From assembly GCA_005116795.1 (NCBI GenBank), contig SWDL01000296.1, positions 1 to 5,729 of the forward strand: a stretch of DNA of 5,729 bases, in the 5' to 3' direction. Of this stretch, positions 1 through 5,422 are shown one piece after another. A program made the position numbers and the translations under genes. Every line of letters starts with the position of its first letter. The first letter of the stretch is position 1. The notes beneath the pieces were generated by a model that saw nothing but the letters and a program-made list of their open reading frames with translations, did not search any database and was not told where the DNA came from. The stretch is from Nitrospira sp. (lineage in GTDB: Bacteria; Nitrospirota; Nitrospiria; Nitrospirales; Nitrospiraceae).

Positions 1-345
1 CTTCAAACGGGCGGCCTCCGCCGCGTTCCGCGCTTCCTCATCGCGCCGTTCCGTCAGGGCGCGGGCCGCCTCCTCGTAGGCCTTGGTTTCGACCGTCTGC
101 GAGGCCTGAACCTCCTCGAGCCCATGTATCACCTGAGACACGGTGGCCCGGTCTCGTTCGGCCCGACGCCGGATTGCGGCCATCTCGGCATCCGTGATGC
201 GGATTCCGGTCAAGGCGCTGGTGTGGAGGGCGACGGCGACCGGATTAGGGGCGCTTTGGGCGGCGGCGCGGGGCAGTGGCGGCATTGCCCCGACCGCGAG
301 GATGACGACCAGACCGCGCAGGCCCGGTGAAGTGAGCAGGGACAT
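1..345 (-). CDS. Partial exported helix-rich protein, N-terminal part, function unknown
   Basis: A reading frame opens with ATG at 345-343 on the minus strand and stays open for 115 codons to the window edge, so the C-terminus is missing. The first ~30 residues look like a signal peptide: MSLLTSPGLRGLVVILAVGA is hydrophobic, and an AAA-Q cleavage-like site follows (PRAAAQSAP). The mature part begins with a Pro/Ala/Val stretch. It continues as a highly charged, Ala/Glu/Arg-rich region that should be alpha-helical (for example DAEMAAIRRRAERDRATV and YEEAARALTERRDEEARNAA) and possibly coiled coil. The export signal and helical content suggest a periplasmic or surface protein. I recognise no family. 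No strong ribosome binding site is visible upstream (only GCGGAAC). GC-rich third positions, the signal peptide and the unbroken frame support coding. Confidence 0.55.
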   Translation of the reverse strand, partial: MSLLTSPGLRGLVVILAVGAMPPLPRAAAQSAPNPVAVALHTSALTGIRITDAEMAAIRRRAERDRATVSQVIHGLEEVQASQTVETKAYEEAARALTERRDEEARNAAEAARLK

Positions 346-543
346 GGTTAGTTCCGCGAAGGGGTTACCCAAGGGACGCGATCAGGTCAACCATTTGCTC
401 ACGGCGCCTGGCAATCGCGCTCTCGATGTGGCACCCGAGCGCGTTGCCTGCCGCCTTTGAATTGATGCACTGATGACTTCCCGGTGGCCTAGGGCAAATC
501 CACCTGGCGGCGGCGGCTTTCGGGCCCAGCCCTGCCAGGCATT

Positions 544-606
544 CTCGGCGGCGAGTTCCGGCTTGAGAACCTTGATGGCGACCTTGGGTTCGTGCTTCAG
601 GTCCGC
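544..606 (-). pseudogene. Relic of a Ser/Thr protein kinase N-lobe
   Basis: Minus-strand translation gives ADLKHEPKVAIKVLKPELAA. This closely resembles the beta-2/beta-3 part of bacterial Hanks-type (PknB-like) Ser/Thr kinases, where a (A/R/E)DLK-x-x-x-x-VA(I/L)KVL-(R/K)PELA stretch carries the ATP-anchoring lysine of the VAIK motif. No glycine-rich loop (GxGxxG) precedes it. The sequence after it does not continue as the C-helix or the HRD/DFG catalytic loops; it turns into Pro/Arg-rich sequence (WARKPPPPGG). The fragment is therefore a piece of roughly 20 codons, not a gene. It may be a decayed kinase gene or a short sequence carried between loci. The match is from motif memory only. Confidence 0.5.
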
Positions 607-664
607 GGGATGAAACGGGTCGCCCGCAGCCGGATCGGATCGAAACACTGGAATGCTCAGAGAA

Positions 665-766
665 GCTTAACGCTGCCCTGGGGTCGAAACCGTCGCAACA
701 TCGGCCCGGGCCCCAGCTACTGGGCCGGGACGTTGTCACAACGCGTTGCTGGGCAACTAGTTAGGC
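665..766 (+). other. attC-like recombination site (candidate integron cassette site)
   Basis: The element starts with GCTTAAC (665-671, fitting the inverse core RYYYAAC) and ends with GTTAGGC (760-766, fitting the core GTTRRRY). These outer boxes pair over 7 of 7 positions with one G-T wobble. Inside them TGCCCTG (674-680) pairs with CTGGGCA (749-755) with one mismatch, like the L boxes. Further in, CAAC (696-699) pairs with GTTG (732-735). The centre folds as a GC-rich hairpin (705-716 with 720-729, CTA loop, two bulges). The 102-nt length lies within the known attC range. The spacers between outer and inner boxes (2 and 4 nt) are shorter than the usual 5-6. The consensus is nearly symmetric, so orientation is uncertain; plus is chosen because GTTAGGC is a common core. 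No integrase or second attC is visible. Confidence 0.4.
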
Positions 767-790
767 GCCCCTGGCGCGGCCACTCGTCTG

Positions 791-822
791 CCGCAATCGG
801 GCGGATTCGGGCAGCATTGCGG
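791..822. repeat. Small inverted repeat, 7-bp arms
   Basis: CCGCAAT at 791-797 is the exact reverse complement of ATTGCGG at 816-822, with an 18-nt loop. It lies in the leader between the attC-like site and the hydrolase. No T-tract follows, so it is not a typical terminator. A repeat of this size can occur by chance in GC-rich DNA. Confidence 0.25.
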
Positions 823-976
823 CGTTCCGCGGCTCAACGCCTTCGTCCCGGCGACTGGCACGGCGGTAAAAACCCAAACGCGGCTCGATCGCAGGCTCGG
901 CAACGTCTTGATGAGTGCGGTAGGTTGCGCGGCGCCAGGCCGAGAGGCAGTTTCCGCCCAAACGTCAAACACAGTC

Positions 977-982
977 AAGGAG
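977..982 (+). promoter_or_regulatory. Ribosome binding site deciding the hydrolase start
   Basis: AAGGAG lies 5 nt before the ATG at 988. It fixes the start there rather than at upstream in-frame codons reaching back to 592, and the protein then begins with a proper signal peptide. Confidence 0.75.
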
Positions 983-987
983 ACCCG

Positions 988-1773
988 ATGCGAGCCCTCT
1001 GTTCGTTCGCGCTACTGACCCTCATCGCTGGCCCGGTTCAAGCGCAGCGTCCCGGATCGAATCCGATCACAGGGCTCGACGGGTACATCCAGGACGCCCT
1101 GACCAAGTTCAAGGGCGTGGGCCTGGCAATCGCGGTGGTTCGGAACGACTCGATCGTCTACGCCAAAGGGTTCGGCCCCAAGAGGCTCGGCGAGCCTGCC
1201 CCAGTCACCCCCCAAACGATTTTCGCGATTGGCTCTACCACCAAGGCGTTCACTACCACCGCCCTCGGGATGCTGGTCGATGAGGGCCGGTTCGGCTGGG
1301 ACACCAGGGCCACCGACGTAATGAAGGGCTTCGAACTCTACGATCCGGCCGTGACCCGCGAAATCACGATCCGTGACCTGTTGACTCACCGGAGCGGGTT
1401 GTCGCGCGGGGACATGCTCTGGATGGGGAGCAACTTCACCAGGGCCGAAGTGATCCGCCGGGTCCGCTATCACCAGCCGACCTGGAGCCTCCGCACCACC
1501 TGGGGCTATCAGAACATCATGTACCTCACCGCCGGCGAGATGATCCCGGCGGTGACCGGCCGGTCGTGGGACGACTTTCTCCAGGCCAGAATCTTTCGGC
1601 CCTTGGGAATGACGAGCACCAACACGACGACGATGGGCCTCGACACCCTGCCCGACGTCGCGACCCCGCACATTCAACTGGACGGCAAAATCGTCAAGAT
1701 TCTCGCCGACAGCACCAAGGCCGTTGAATTCGCGCAACCCCTCTTCCTGATCGATCCCAACGCGACGGCCTGA
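988..1773 (+). CDS. Secreted serine beta-lactamase-like hydrolase, truncated and joined in frame to the AccB C-terminus
   Basis: The ORF encodes 261 residues from an ATG with a good ribosome binding site. Residues 1-19 form a signal peptide (MRALCSFALLTLIAGPVQA, likely cut before Q20), so the product would be exported. The body resembles the beta-lactamase/class C/penicillin-binding family (serine hydrolases and esterases of the EstB/AmpC type). GSTTK gives the SxxK nucleophile and base (S83, K86), and GYQN gives the YxN motif (Y174-N176). LLTHRSGL (131-138) and RIFRPLGMTST (201-211) are also typical of the family. Such proteins usually run to 350-500 residues and carry a third motif (HxG or KTG-like) near the C-terminus. 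Here that part is absent. From about residue 232 the sequence is that of AccB. A fused product would probably be inactive as a hydrolase and could not be biotinylated. The natural substrate cannot be read from the sequence. Confidence 0.8.
   Translation: MRALCSFALLTLIAGPVQAQRPGSNPITGLDGYIQDALTKFKGVGLAIAVVRNDSIVYAKGFGPKRLGEPAPVTPQTIFAIGSTTKAFTTTALGMLVDEGRFGWDTRATDVMKGFELYDPAVTREITIRDLLTHRSGLSRGDMLWMGSNFTRAEVIRRVRYHQPTWSLRTTWGYQNIMYLTAGEMIPAVTGRSWDDFLQARIFRPLGMTSTNTTTMGLDTLPDVATPHIQLDGKIVKILADSTKAVEFAQPLFLIDPNATA
1681..1773 (+). pseudogene. accB: C-terminal fragment of biotin carboxyl carrier protein (BCCP)
   Basis: The last ~30 codons of the hydrolase ORF read DGKIVKILADSTKAVEF, then AQPLFLIDPNATA. 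This matches the end of AccB's biotinyl domain; in E. coli AccB the equivalent stretch is [20 protein letters not shown] and then VVIE. In an intact protein it directly follows the EAMK(M/L)MN loop whose lysine carries biotin. That loop, the Pro/Ala-rich linker and the N-terminal domain are missing. The stop codon (1771-1773) lies 28 nt before accC, the usual accB-accC spacing, so this is the genuine 3' end of accB in place. The N-terminal limit is uncertain: DGKIV could belong to either partner, so the joint lies at roughly 1,675-1,700. AccB normally carries biotin between the carboxylase (AccC) and the carboxyltransferase (AccA/AccD). Confidence 0.8.
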
Positions 1774-1801
1774 TCGGATCGTCGCAGGCAGGTCACCGAC
1801 C

Positions 1802-3151
1802 TTGTTCAAGAAGATCCTCATCGCCAATCGGGGAGAAATCGCCCTCCGTATTATCCGGGCCTGTCGGGAGCTGGGCATCAGGACCGTCGCCATCCATTCG
1901 GACATCGATGCGACCAGTCTGCACGTGCGCGCGGCGGACGAGCGGGTCTGCGTGGGCCCGGCCGACGCCGCCCTCAGCTATCGGAACATCCCCAATGTCC
2001 TCAGCGCGGCGGAAGTCACCGGGGCGGACGCCATCCACCCCGGCTACGGATTTCTGGCCGAGAACGCCCACTTTGCCGAGGTCTGCGAATCCATCGGGAT
2101 CACGTTCATCGGCCCGAGTTCGGACACCATCTCCCTGCTGGGCGACAAGTCCAAGGCCAAAGAGCTCATGATCAAGAAGGGGATTCCCACGATGCCGGGA
2201 AGCCCCGGCGAGCTGAAGAGCGAGGCAGAAGCGTTAGAGGCGGCCAAGAAGGTCGGCTTCCCCGTGATCATCAAGGCCTCGGCCGGAGGCGGGGGCCGTG
2301 GGATGCGGGTCGTCAATAAAGAAGATGAGCTGGTGCGCGCCTTCCAGTCGGCCCAAGCGGAAGCCAAATCGACCTTTGGACACGACGGCGTCTACTTGGA
2401 AAAGTTCTTCATTGAACCGCGCCACATCGAGGTGCAGATCCTGGCCGATGAAAAGGGCCGGGTCGTCTACCTCGGAGAGCGGGACTGCTCCATTCAACGG
2501 CGCTATCAGAAGCTGATCGAGGAAACGCCGTCGCCGGCCGTCGATGAGCGCCTGCGGCGTGAGATCGGTCGCGTGGCCGTGGAGGCCGTTCGGGCCGCCC
2601 ATTACCGGAACGCCGGGACCGTGGAGTTTCTGCTCGACAAGGATCACAACTTCTATTTCATGGAGGTCAATACGCGGATTCAGGTGGAGCATCCCATCAC
2701 GGAAATGGTGACTGGGATCGATCTGATCAAGGAGCAGATCCGCGTGGCCGCGGGGCTGCCGCTGGCCTTCCGACAACAGGATATCGAGATCGTCGGGCAC
2801 AGTTTCGAATGCCGCATCAATGCGGAAGACCCGGAAAAGTTCACGCCCTGTCCCGGCTTCGTGAAGAAGTTTCTGCCGCCGGGGGGGTTCGGGGTGCGCG
2901 TCGATTCCGCGATGGAACCCAACACGATTGTGTCCCCGAATTACGATTCGATGATCGCCAAGCTGATCACCCATGCCCGGACCCGGGAGGAGTCCCTGGC
3001 CCGCATGCGTCGGGCGCTGGACGAGTTCGTGATCGAGGGGATCAAGACGACCCTTCCGCTCCATCGCCGGATTTTCAACGACGCCGAATTCCAGAAGGGA
3101 CGGGTGTCGACCGGATTTCTCGAACGTTTCCTTGCCGCCAATCCCTCGTAA
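1802..3151 (+). CDS. accC: Acetyl-CoA carboxylase, biotin carboxylase subunit
   Basis: AccC carries out the ATP- and bicarbonate-dependent carboxylation of biotin on AccB, the first half-reaction in making malonyl-CoA for fatty acids, in the cytoplasm. The 449 residues equal the length of E. coli AccC. The N-terminal domain starts FKKILIANRGEIALRI and contains HPGYGFLAEN (79-88). The ATP-grasp domain has K116 (GDKSKAK), K158 with the glycine loop ASAGGGGRGMR (159-169), ERDCSIQRR (226-234) and K237. The metal and catalytic residues are E275, E288, N290, R292 and E296 (FMEVNTRIQVEHP), and R338 (ECRIN) is present. No key residue is missing. The start is TTG, since no in-frame ATG or GTG precedes the conserved N-terminus; a weak AGG (1790-1792) lies 9 nt upstream. 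It sits 28 nt after the accB remnant and just before thiE, so it was probably cotranscribed with both. Related carboxylases (pyruvate, propionyl-CoA) share this domain, but the size and accB tail favour AccC. Confidence 0.96.
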   Translation: MFKKILIANRGEIALRIIRACRELGIRTVAIHSDIDATSLHVRAADERVCVGPADAALSYRNIPNVLSAAEVTGADAIHPGYGFLAENAHFAEVCESIGITFIGPSSDTISLLGDKSKAKELMIKKGIPTMPGSPGELKSEAEALEAAKKVGFPVIIKASAGGGGRGMRVVNKEDELVRAFQSAQAEAKSTFGHDGVYLEKFFIEPRHIEVQILADEKGRVVYLGERDCSIQRRYQKLIEETPSPAVDERLRREIGRVAVEAVRAAHYRNAGTVEFLLDKDHNFYFMEVNTRIQVEHPITEMVTGIDLIKEQIRVAAGLPLAFRQQDIEIVGHSFECRINAEDPEKFTPCPGFVKKFLPPGGFGVRVDSAMEPNTIVSPNYDSMIAKLITHARTREESLARMRRALDEFVIEGIKTTLPLHRRIFNDAEFQKGRVSTGFLERFLAANPS

Positions 3152-3152
3152 C

Positions 3153-3800
3153 GTGGCGCCTTCCACGCGGCGTCACAGGATTCCTCTCAACGGGATCTAT
3201 ACGATCCTGGACCCGACTGCCGCCGACGGACGCCCGCTCACCGATGTGCTCCGGTGGGCGCATGACGGCGGGGGCCGACTTTTCCAGTATCGAGACAAGC
3301 ATGCCACGGCCCTGGAGGTCTATCGCAGGGGCCTGCCGCTGCGCGAGCTGGCCGGCACGTTGGGGGCCTGCTTCATCGTCAATGATCGCTGCGATCTGGC
3401 CCTGGCGCTCGATGCCGACGGCGTGCATCTCGGACAAGACGACCTGCCGGTTCCGATGGCCCGGACGCTGCTTGGACCAGACCGGCTCATCGGGGTGTCG
3501 ACGCATCGGCCCGCACAGGTCACACAGGCTACCCTGGAGGGGGCGGACTATCTGGGCTATGGGCCGATCTTCGGAACTGCCACGAAATCCGATCATGAAC
3601 CGGTCGTCGGTCTCGAAGGGCTTCGGCAGGTCCGAGGACTCACGTTGTTGCCGCTCTTTGCGATCGGCGGCCTTCAACTGGATGCCGTGGAGTCGATCAA
3701 AGCCGTCGGCGCCGACGGCGTGGCGGTGATCTCGGCTATTGGGGGAGCCGCCGACGTGGTGAAGGCCGTGCGTGGATTCGTCGGCCGTTGGTCAGGATGA
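3153..3800 (+). CDS. thiE: Thiamine phosphate synthase
   Basis: ThiE joins the pyrimidine HMP diphosphate to the thiazole phosphate to give thiamine phosphate, in the cytoplasm. The TIM-barrel signature residues are all present (numbering from the GTG start, 215 residues): FQYRDK (Q45, R47, K49) for diphosphate binding, VND (N77, D78) and GQDD (D96/D97) for Mg, GVSTH (S116), GPIFGTATK (T142, T144, K145) for thiazole phosphate, AIGG (170-173) and VISAI (192-196). The start is uncertain. GTG at 3153 lies one base after the accC stop and suggests translational coupling; TTG at 3132 would overlap accC and add 7 residues. Neither has a good ribosome binding site. The length fits the family (about 210-220). 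The two-domain regulator-like homologue TenI is less likely because the catalytic residues are complete. The 3' end overlaps bioD on the other strand by 65 nt. Confidence 0.92.
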   Translation: MAPSTRRHRIPLNGIYTILDPTAADGRPLTDVLRWAHDGGGRLFQYRDKHATALEVYRRGLPLRELAGTLGACFIVNDRCDLALALDADGVHLGQDDLPVPMARTLLGPDRLIGVSTHRPAQVTQATLEGADYLGYGPIFGTATKSDHEPVVGLEGLRQVRGLTLLPLFAIGGLQLDAVESIKAVGADGVAVISAIGGAADVVKAVRGFVGRWSG

Positions 3801-4530
3801 GTCGCCCCAGCCTGTGAATGGCGGGGTCGTTGGTCAGTGGCCGAAGGCCCGACGGCCAGGATCTCCCGAGGCGCGTGAGATAGCGGACCGGGCCGAGGAC
3901 TGGGACACCGACCCGCTCCTTGAGCAGCCGAACGGTCGACTGTTCTTGCAGTCGGCTGCGGATACCCCTGGCCGCGCTCGTTCGATTGAGCATCAGCGCA
4001 AGGATCGGTATCCGACGAGCCCGGAGCGTTTCCAGGGTGAGGAGCGCCTGGTTGATCCCTCCCAACCCCGACTGTCCCACCACCAGAACGGGCAGTTCGA
4101 GGTCACACATTAGGTCGATCATGGTCGTGGTCTTGGTGACGGGGACCAGGATGCCGCCGGCGCCTTCGACGAGCATGAGCGGGTAGCGCCGGCGCAACGC
4201 GGCAAACGCGCGGCGGATCACGGACGTCCGGATCGTGGTATGGGCCTGTCGGGCGGCGCCATAGGGGGCAAGCGGGGCGGAGAATCGGTAGGGACAGACC
4301 CTCTCAAGAGGCGCATCGAGGCCGCAGGCGGCACGGAGCCGTGCGGCGTCGGATCGACCCGGGCGGGCAGTCGGCCACCCGGTCTCGACCGGCTTCATGA
4401 CCCCGACAGCGTGGTGACGGGCCACCAGCCAGTGGGCCAGCCCAGCCGTGACGACGGTCTTGCCGACGCCGGTATCCGTTCCGGTGATGAAGCACCCTCC
4501 CATGAATTGACCCATTGACGATTTTCTCAT
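3736..4530 (-). CDS. bioD: Dethiobiotin synthetase
   Basis: BioD uses ATP and CO2 to close the ureido ring of 7,8-diaminopelargonic acid, giving dethiobiotin, the next-to-last step of biotin synthesis. The Walker A loop is GTDTGVGKT (17-25). KPVETGW (46-52) holds the substrate-binding lysine. SDAARL (60-65) has the Mg-ligand Asp 61, VEGAGG (121-126) has Glu 122, and GLGGINQALLTLETLRAR and LNR (181-183) are typical. The start could be ATG 4530 (264 residues), 4515 or 4503. None has a clear ribosome binding site, so the longest is given; the fold itself begins near residue 12. The protein is longer than E. coli BioD (about 225). Much of the excess is an Arg/Pro-rich tail (RRIHARPSPRRRLPQ) encoded in the 65 nt antisense to thiE. 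It lies 79 nt downstream of the SDR gene on the same strand and may be cotranscribed with it. Confidence 0.93.
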   Translation of the reverse strand: MRKSSMGQFMGGCFITGTDTGVGKTVVTAGLAHWLVARHHAVGVMKPVETGWPTARPGRSDAARLRAACGLDAPLERVCPYRFSAPLAPYGAARQAHTTIRTSVIRRAFAALRRRYPLMLVEGAGGILVPVTKTTTMIDLMCDLELPVLVVGQSGLGGINQALLTLETLRARRIPILALMLNRTSAARGIRSRLQEQSTVRLLKERVGVPVLGPVRYLTRLGRSWPSGLRPLTNDPAIHRLGRLILTNGRRIHARPSPRRRLPQ

Positions 4531-4609
4531 TGAGTCATTGCAGATGGGAACAACCCCGGCCTGATCCGAAAATCCGCAAATGATCCGATGACACCATGAA
4601 CAAATCTTT

Positions 4610-5359
4610 CTAGAAGATTCGGCTGTCCACGTTCCACACTTGGCCGGATGTGTCCCGGTTGCAGGCGAGTCGATAGACCGTGGCCACCACGCTGCTCAAT
4701 CGGGGCGCGCGTCCGAGCAGATGGGTCTGCCTTATGTTGGGGGCCGCCGCGACCGGCGCGGTCATCGCCGTCTGGCGCCATCCCGGAAGCACCAGGTTGA
4801 CACGAAGATTGTGTTCCCCCCATTCCCTCGCGGCAGAGCGAACCAGTCCCAGCAATCCGGCTTTTGAGGCCGCATAGGCGGTTTGACCGGTGGAGCCCTG
4901 GAAGCCCGCATAGGATCCCATCACGATGATGGCTCCGCGCCGTCGCTCGATCATGCCGGCCGCGGCGGCCTGGAGACAGTGAAATGTGCCGGTCAGATTG
5001 GTCGCGATGATCCGGTCCCAGTCGTCGGCGTCTGTGCGCACCAGGAGAGTCCCAATGGCGGCTCCCGCATTGCACACCAGGACATCGAGAGACCCCCAGG
5101 CGGCCGCACAACTCCGGGTCATCTGTTCGACTTCACGCGGATCGCGAATGTCGGCCTGATACTCTGTGGCCTCGGCGCCGGCTTCCTTCACGGCGAAAGC
5201 CGTCTCGTGGGCCGCCTCGGCGCGGGAATAGTAATGGATCCCGATGCGCCAGCCGGACTTGGCGAATCGAAGGCACAAGGCTCGTCCGATGACGCCGGAC
5301 GCGCCGGTGATCAGCACCGTGCGGGGCGCGGTCGGACGCTTCGGGGGGTGGAGATTCAT
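4610..5359 (-). CDS. FabG-like short-chain dehydrogenase/reductase
   Basis: This is a classical SDR of 249 residues, the usual length for 3-oxoacyl-ACP reductases (FabG). The cofactor loop is TGASGVIG (18-25), with a basic SR pair after strand beta-2 (45-46) suggesting NADPH. NAG (87-89), N111 (NLTGTF), S139 (GSYAG), Y152 and K156 (YAASK) complete the catalytic tetrad with the spacing seen in E. coli FabG. The C-terminus DTSGQVWNVDSRIF is typical of the family. ATG 5359 is chosen. The alternative TTG at 5401 would add 14 Pro-rich residues and overlaps a likely -35 box. The gene lies 79 nt before bioD on the same strand. I infer, without proof, that it may reduce 3-oxoacyl intermediates of the pimeloyl chain in biotin synthesis, a job done by FabG in the BioC-BioH route. 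Substrate cannot be read from SDR sequence, so no gene symbol is given. Confidence 0.85.
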   Translation of the reverse strand: MNLHPPKRPTAPRTVLITGASGVIGRALCLRFAKSGWRIGIHYYSRAEAAHETAFAVKEAGAEATEYQADIRDPREVEQMTRSCAAAWGSLDVLVCNAGAAIGTLLVRTDADDWDRIIATNLTGTFHCLQAAAAGMIERRRGAIIVMGSYAGFQGSTGQTAYAASKAGLLGLVRSAAREWGEHNLRVNLVLPGWRQTAMTAPVAAAPNIRQTHLLGRAPRLSSVVATVYRLACNRDTSGQVWNVDSRIF

Positions 5360-5372
5360 ACGGGCGGCTGGT

Positions 5373-5401
5373 ATTATCGGCGTCGGCCATGGGGAAGGCA
5401 A
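5373..5401 (-). promoter_or_regulatory. Possible sigma-70-type promoter for the SDR-bioD unit
   Basis: On the minus strand TTGCCT (5401-5396, 4 of 6 matches to TTGACA) and GATAAT (5378-5373, 5 of 6 to TATAAT) are separated by exactly 17 nt. Transcription would start about 7 nt upstream of the ATG at 5359, giving a very short leader, which fits the lack of a ribosome binding site there. The AT-rich patch stands out in an otherwise GC-rich intergenic gap. This is a pattern match only. Confidence 0.35.
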
Positions 5402-5409
5402 CCGGTCTT

Positions 5410-5414
5410 GGAGG
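5410..5414 (+). promoter_or_regulatory. Ribosome binding site of the right-edge gene
   Basis: GGAGG lies 8 nt before the ATG at 5423 and supports that start for the truncated gene at the right edge. Confidence 0.7.
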
Positions 5415-5422
5415 CAGGACGT

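Larger units (their letters stand above)
346..987. other. 640-nt region without an intact gene
   Basis: No frame here gives a convincing complete protein. The open frames on both strands have biased, low-complexity products rich in Arg, Pro and Gly, as expected of non-coding GC-rich DNA. The region contains a kinase-like relic on the minus strand, an attC-like inverted repeat and a small inverted repeat, each listed separately. The 200-odd bases before the hydrolase start at 988 would be an unusually long leader. I see no confident promoter in it. The plus-strand frame of the hydrolase remains open back to 592, but that extension (VARSRIGSKHWNAQRS and similar) has no recognisable domain and would bury the signal peptide, so I treat it as non-coding. 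Confidence 0.5.

Noticed and set aside
365..739. 124-codon minus-strand ORF in the gene-poor region
   Set aside because: Its product is low-complexity and Arg/Pro/Ser-rich for most of its length, it runs into the attC-like palindrome, and the only recognisable homology (kinase) lies in a different frame. A short real gene here cannot be fully excluded.
832..838. GCTCAAC as the start of a second attC
   Set aside because: It fits RYYYAAC, but no matching GTTRRRY core with internal pairing is found downstream.
592..987. Long N-terminal extension of the hydrolase ORF back to 592
   Set aside because: It has no recognisable domain, runs through the attC-like palindrome, and would place the signal peptide 132 residues inside the protein. 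The AAGGAG before 988 marks the real start.
1012..1905. 297-codon minus-strand ORF antisense to the hydrolase and the accC start
   Set aside because: It is a shadow of the plus-strand genes; its product is rich in Arg, Gly, Pro and Asp with no known motif.
2234..3166. 310-codon minus-strand ORF antisense to accC
   Set aside because: It lies wholly opposite a complete, well-conserved accC and has a shadow-like composition.
2809..3729. 306-codon plus-strand ORF across the accC end and thiE
   Set aside because: It is an out-of-frame shadow of accC and thiE, rich in Arg, Ser and Pro.
4603..4619. Hairpin AATCTT/AAGATT around the SDR stop codon as a terminator
   Set aside because: The stem is only 6 bp and AT-rich, overlaps the stop codon, and no T-tract follows on the minus strand.
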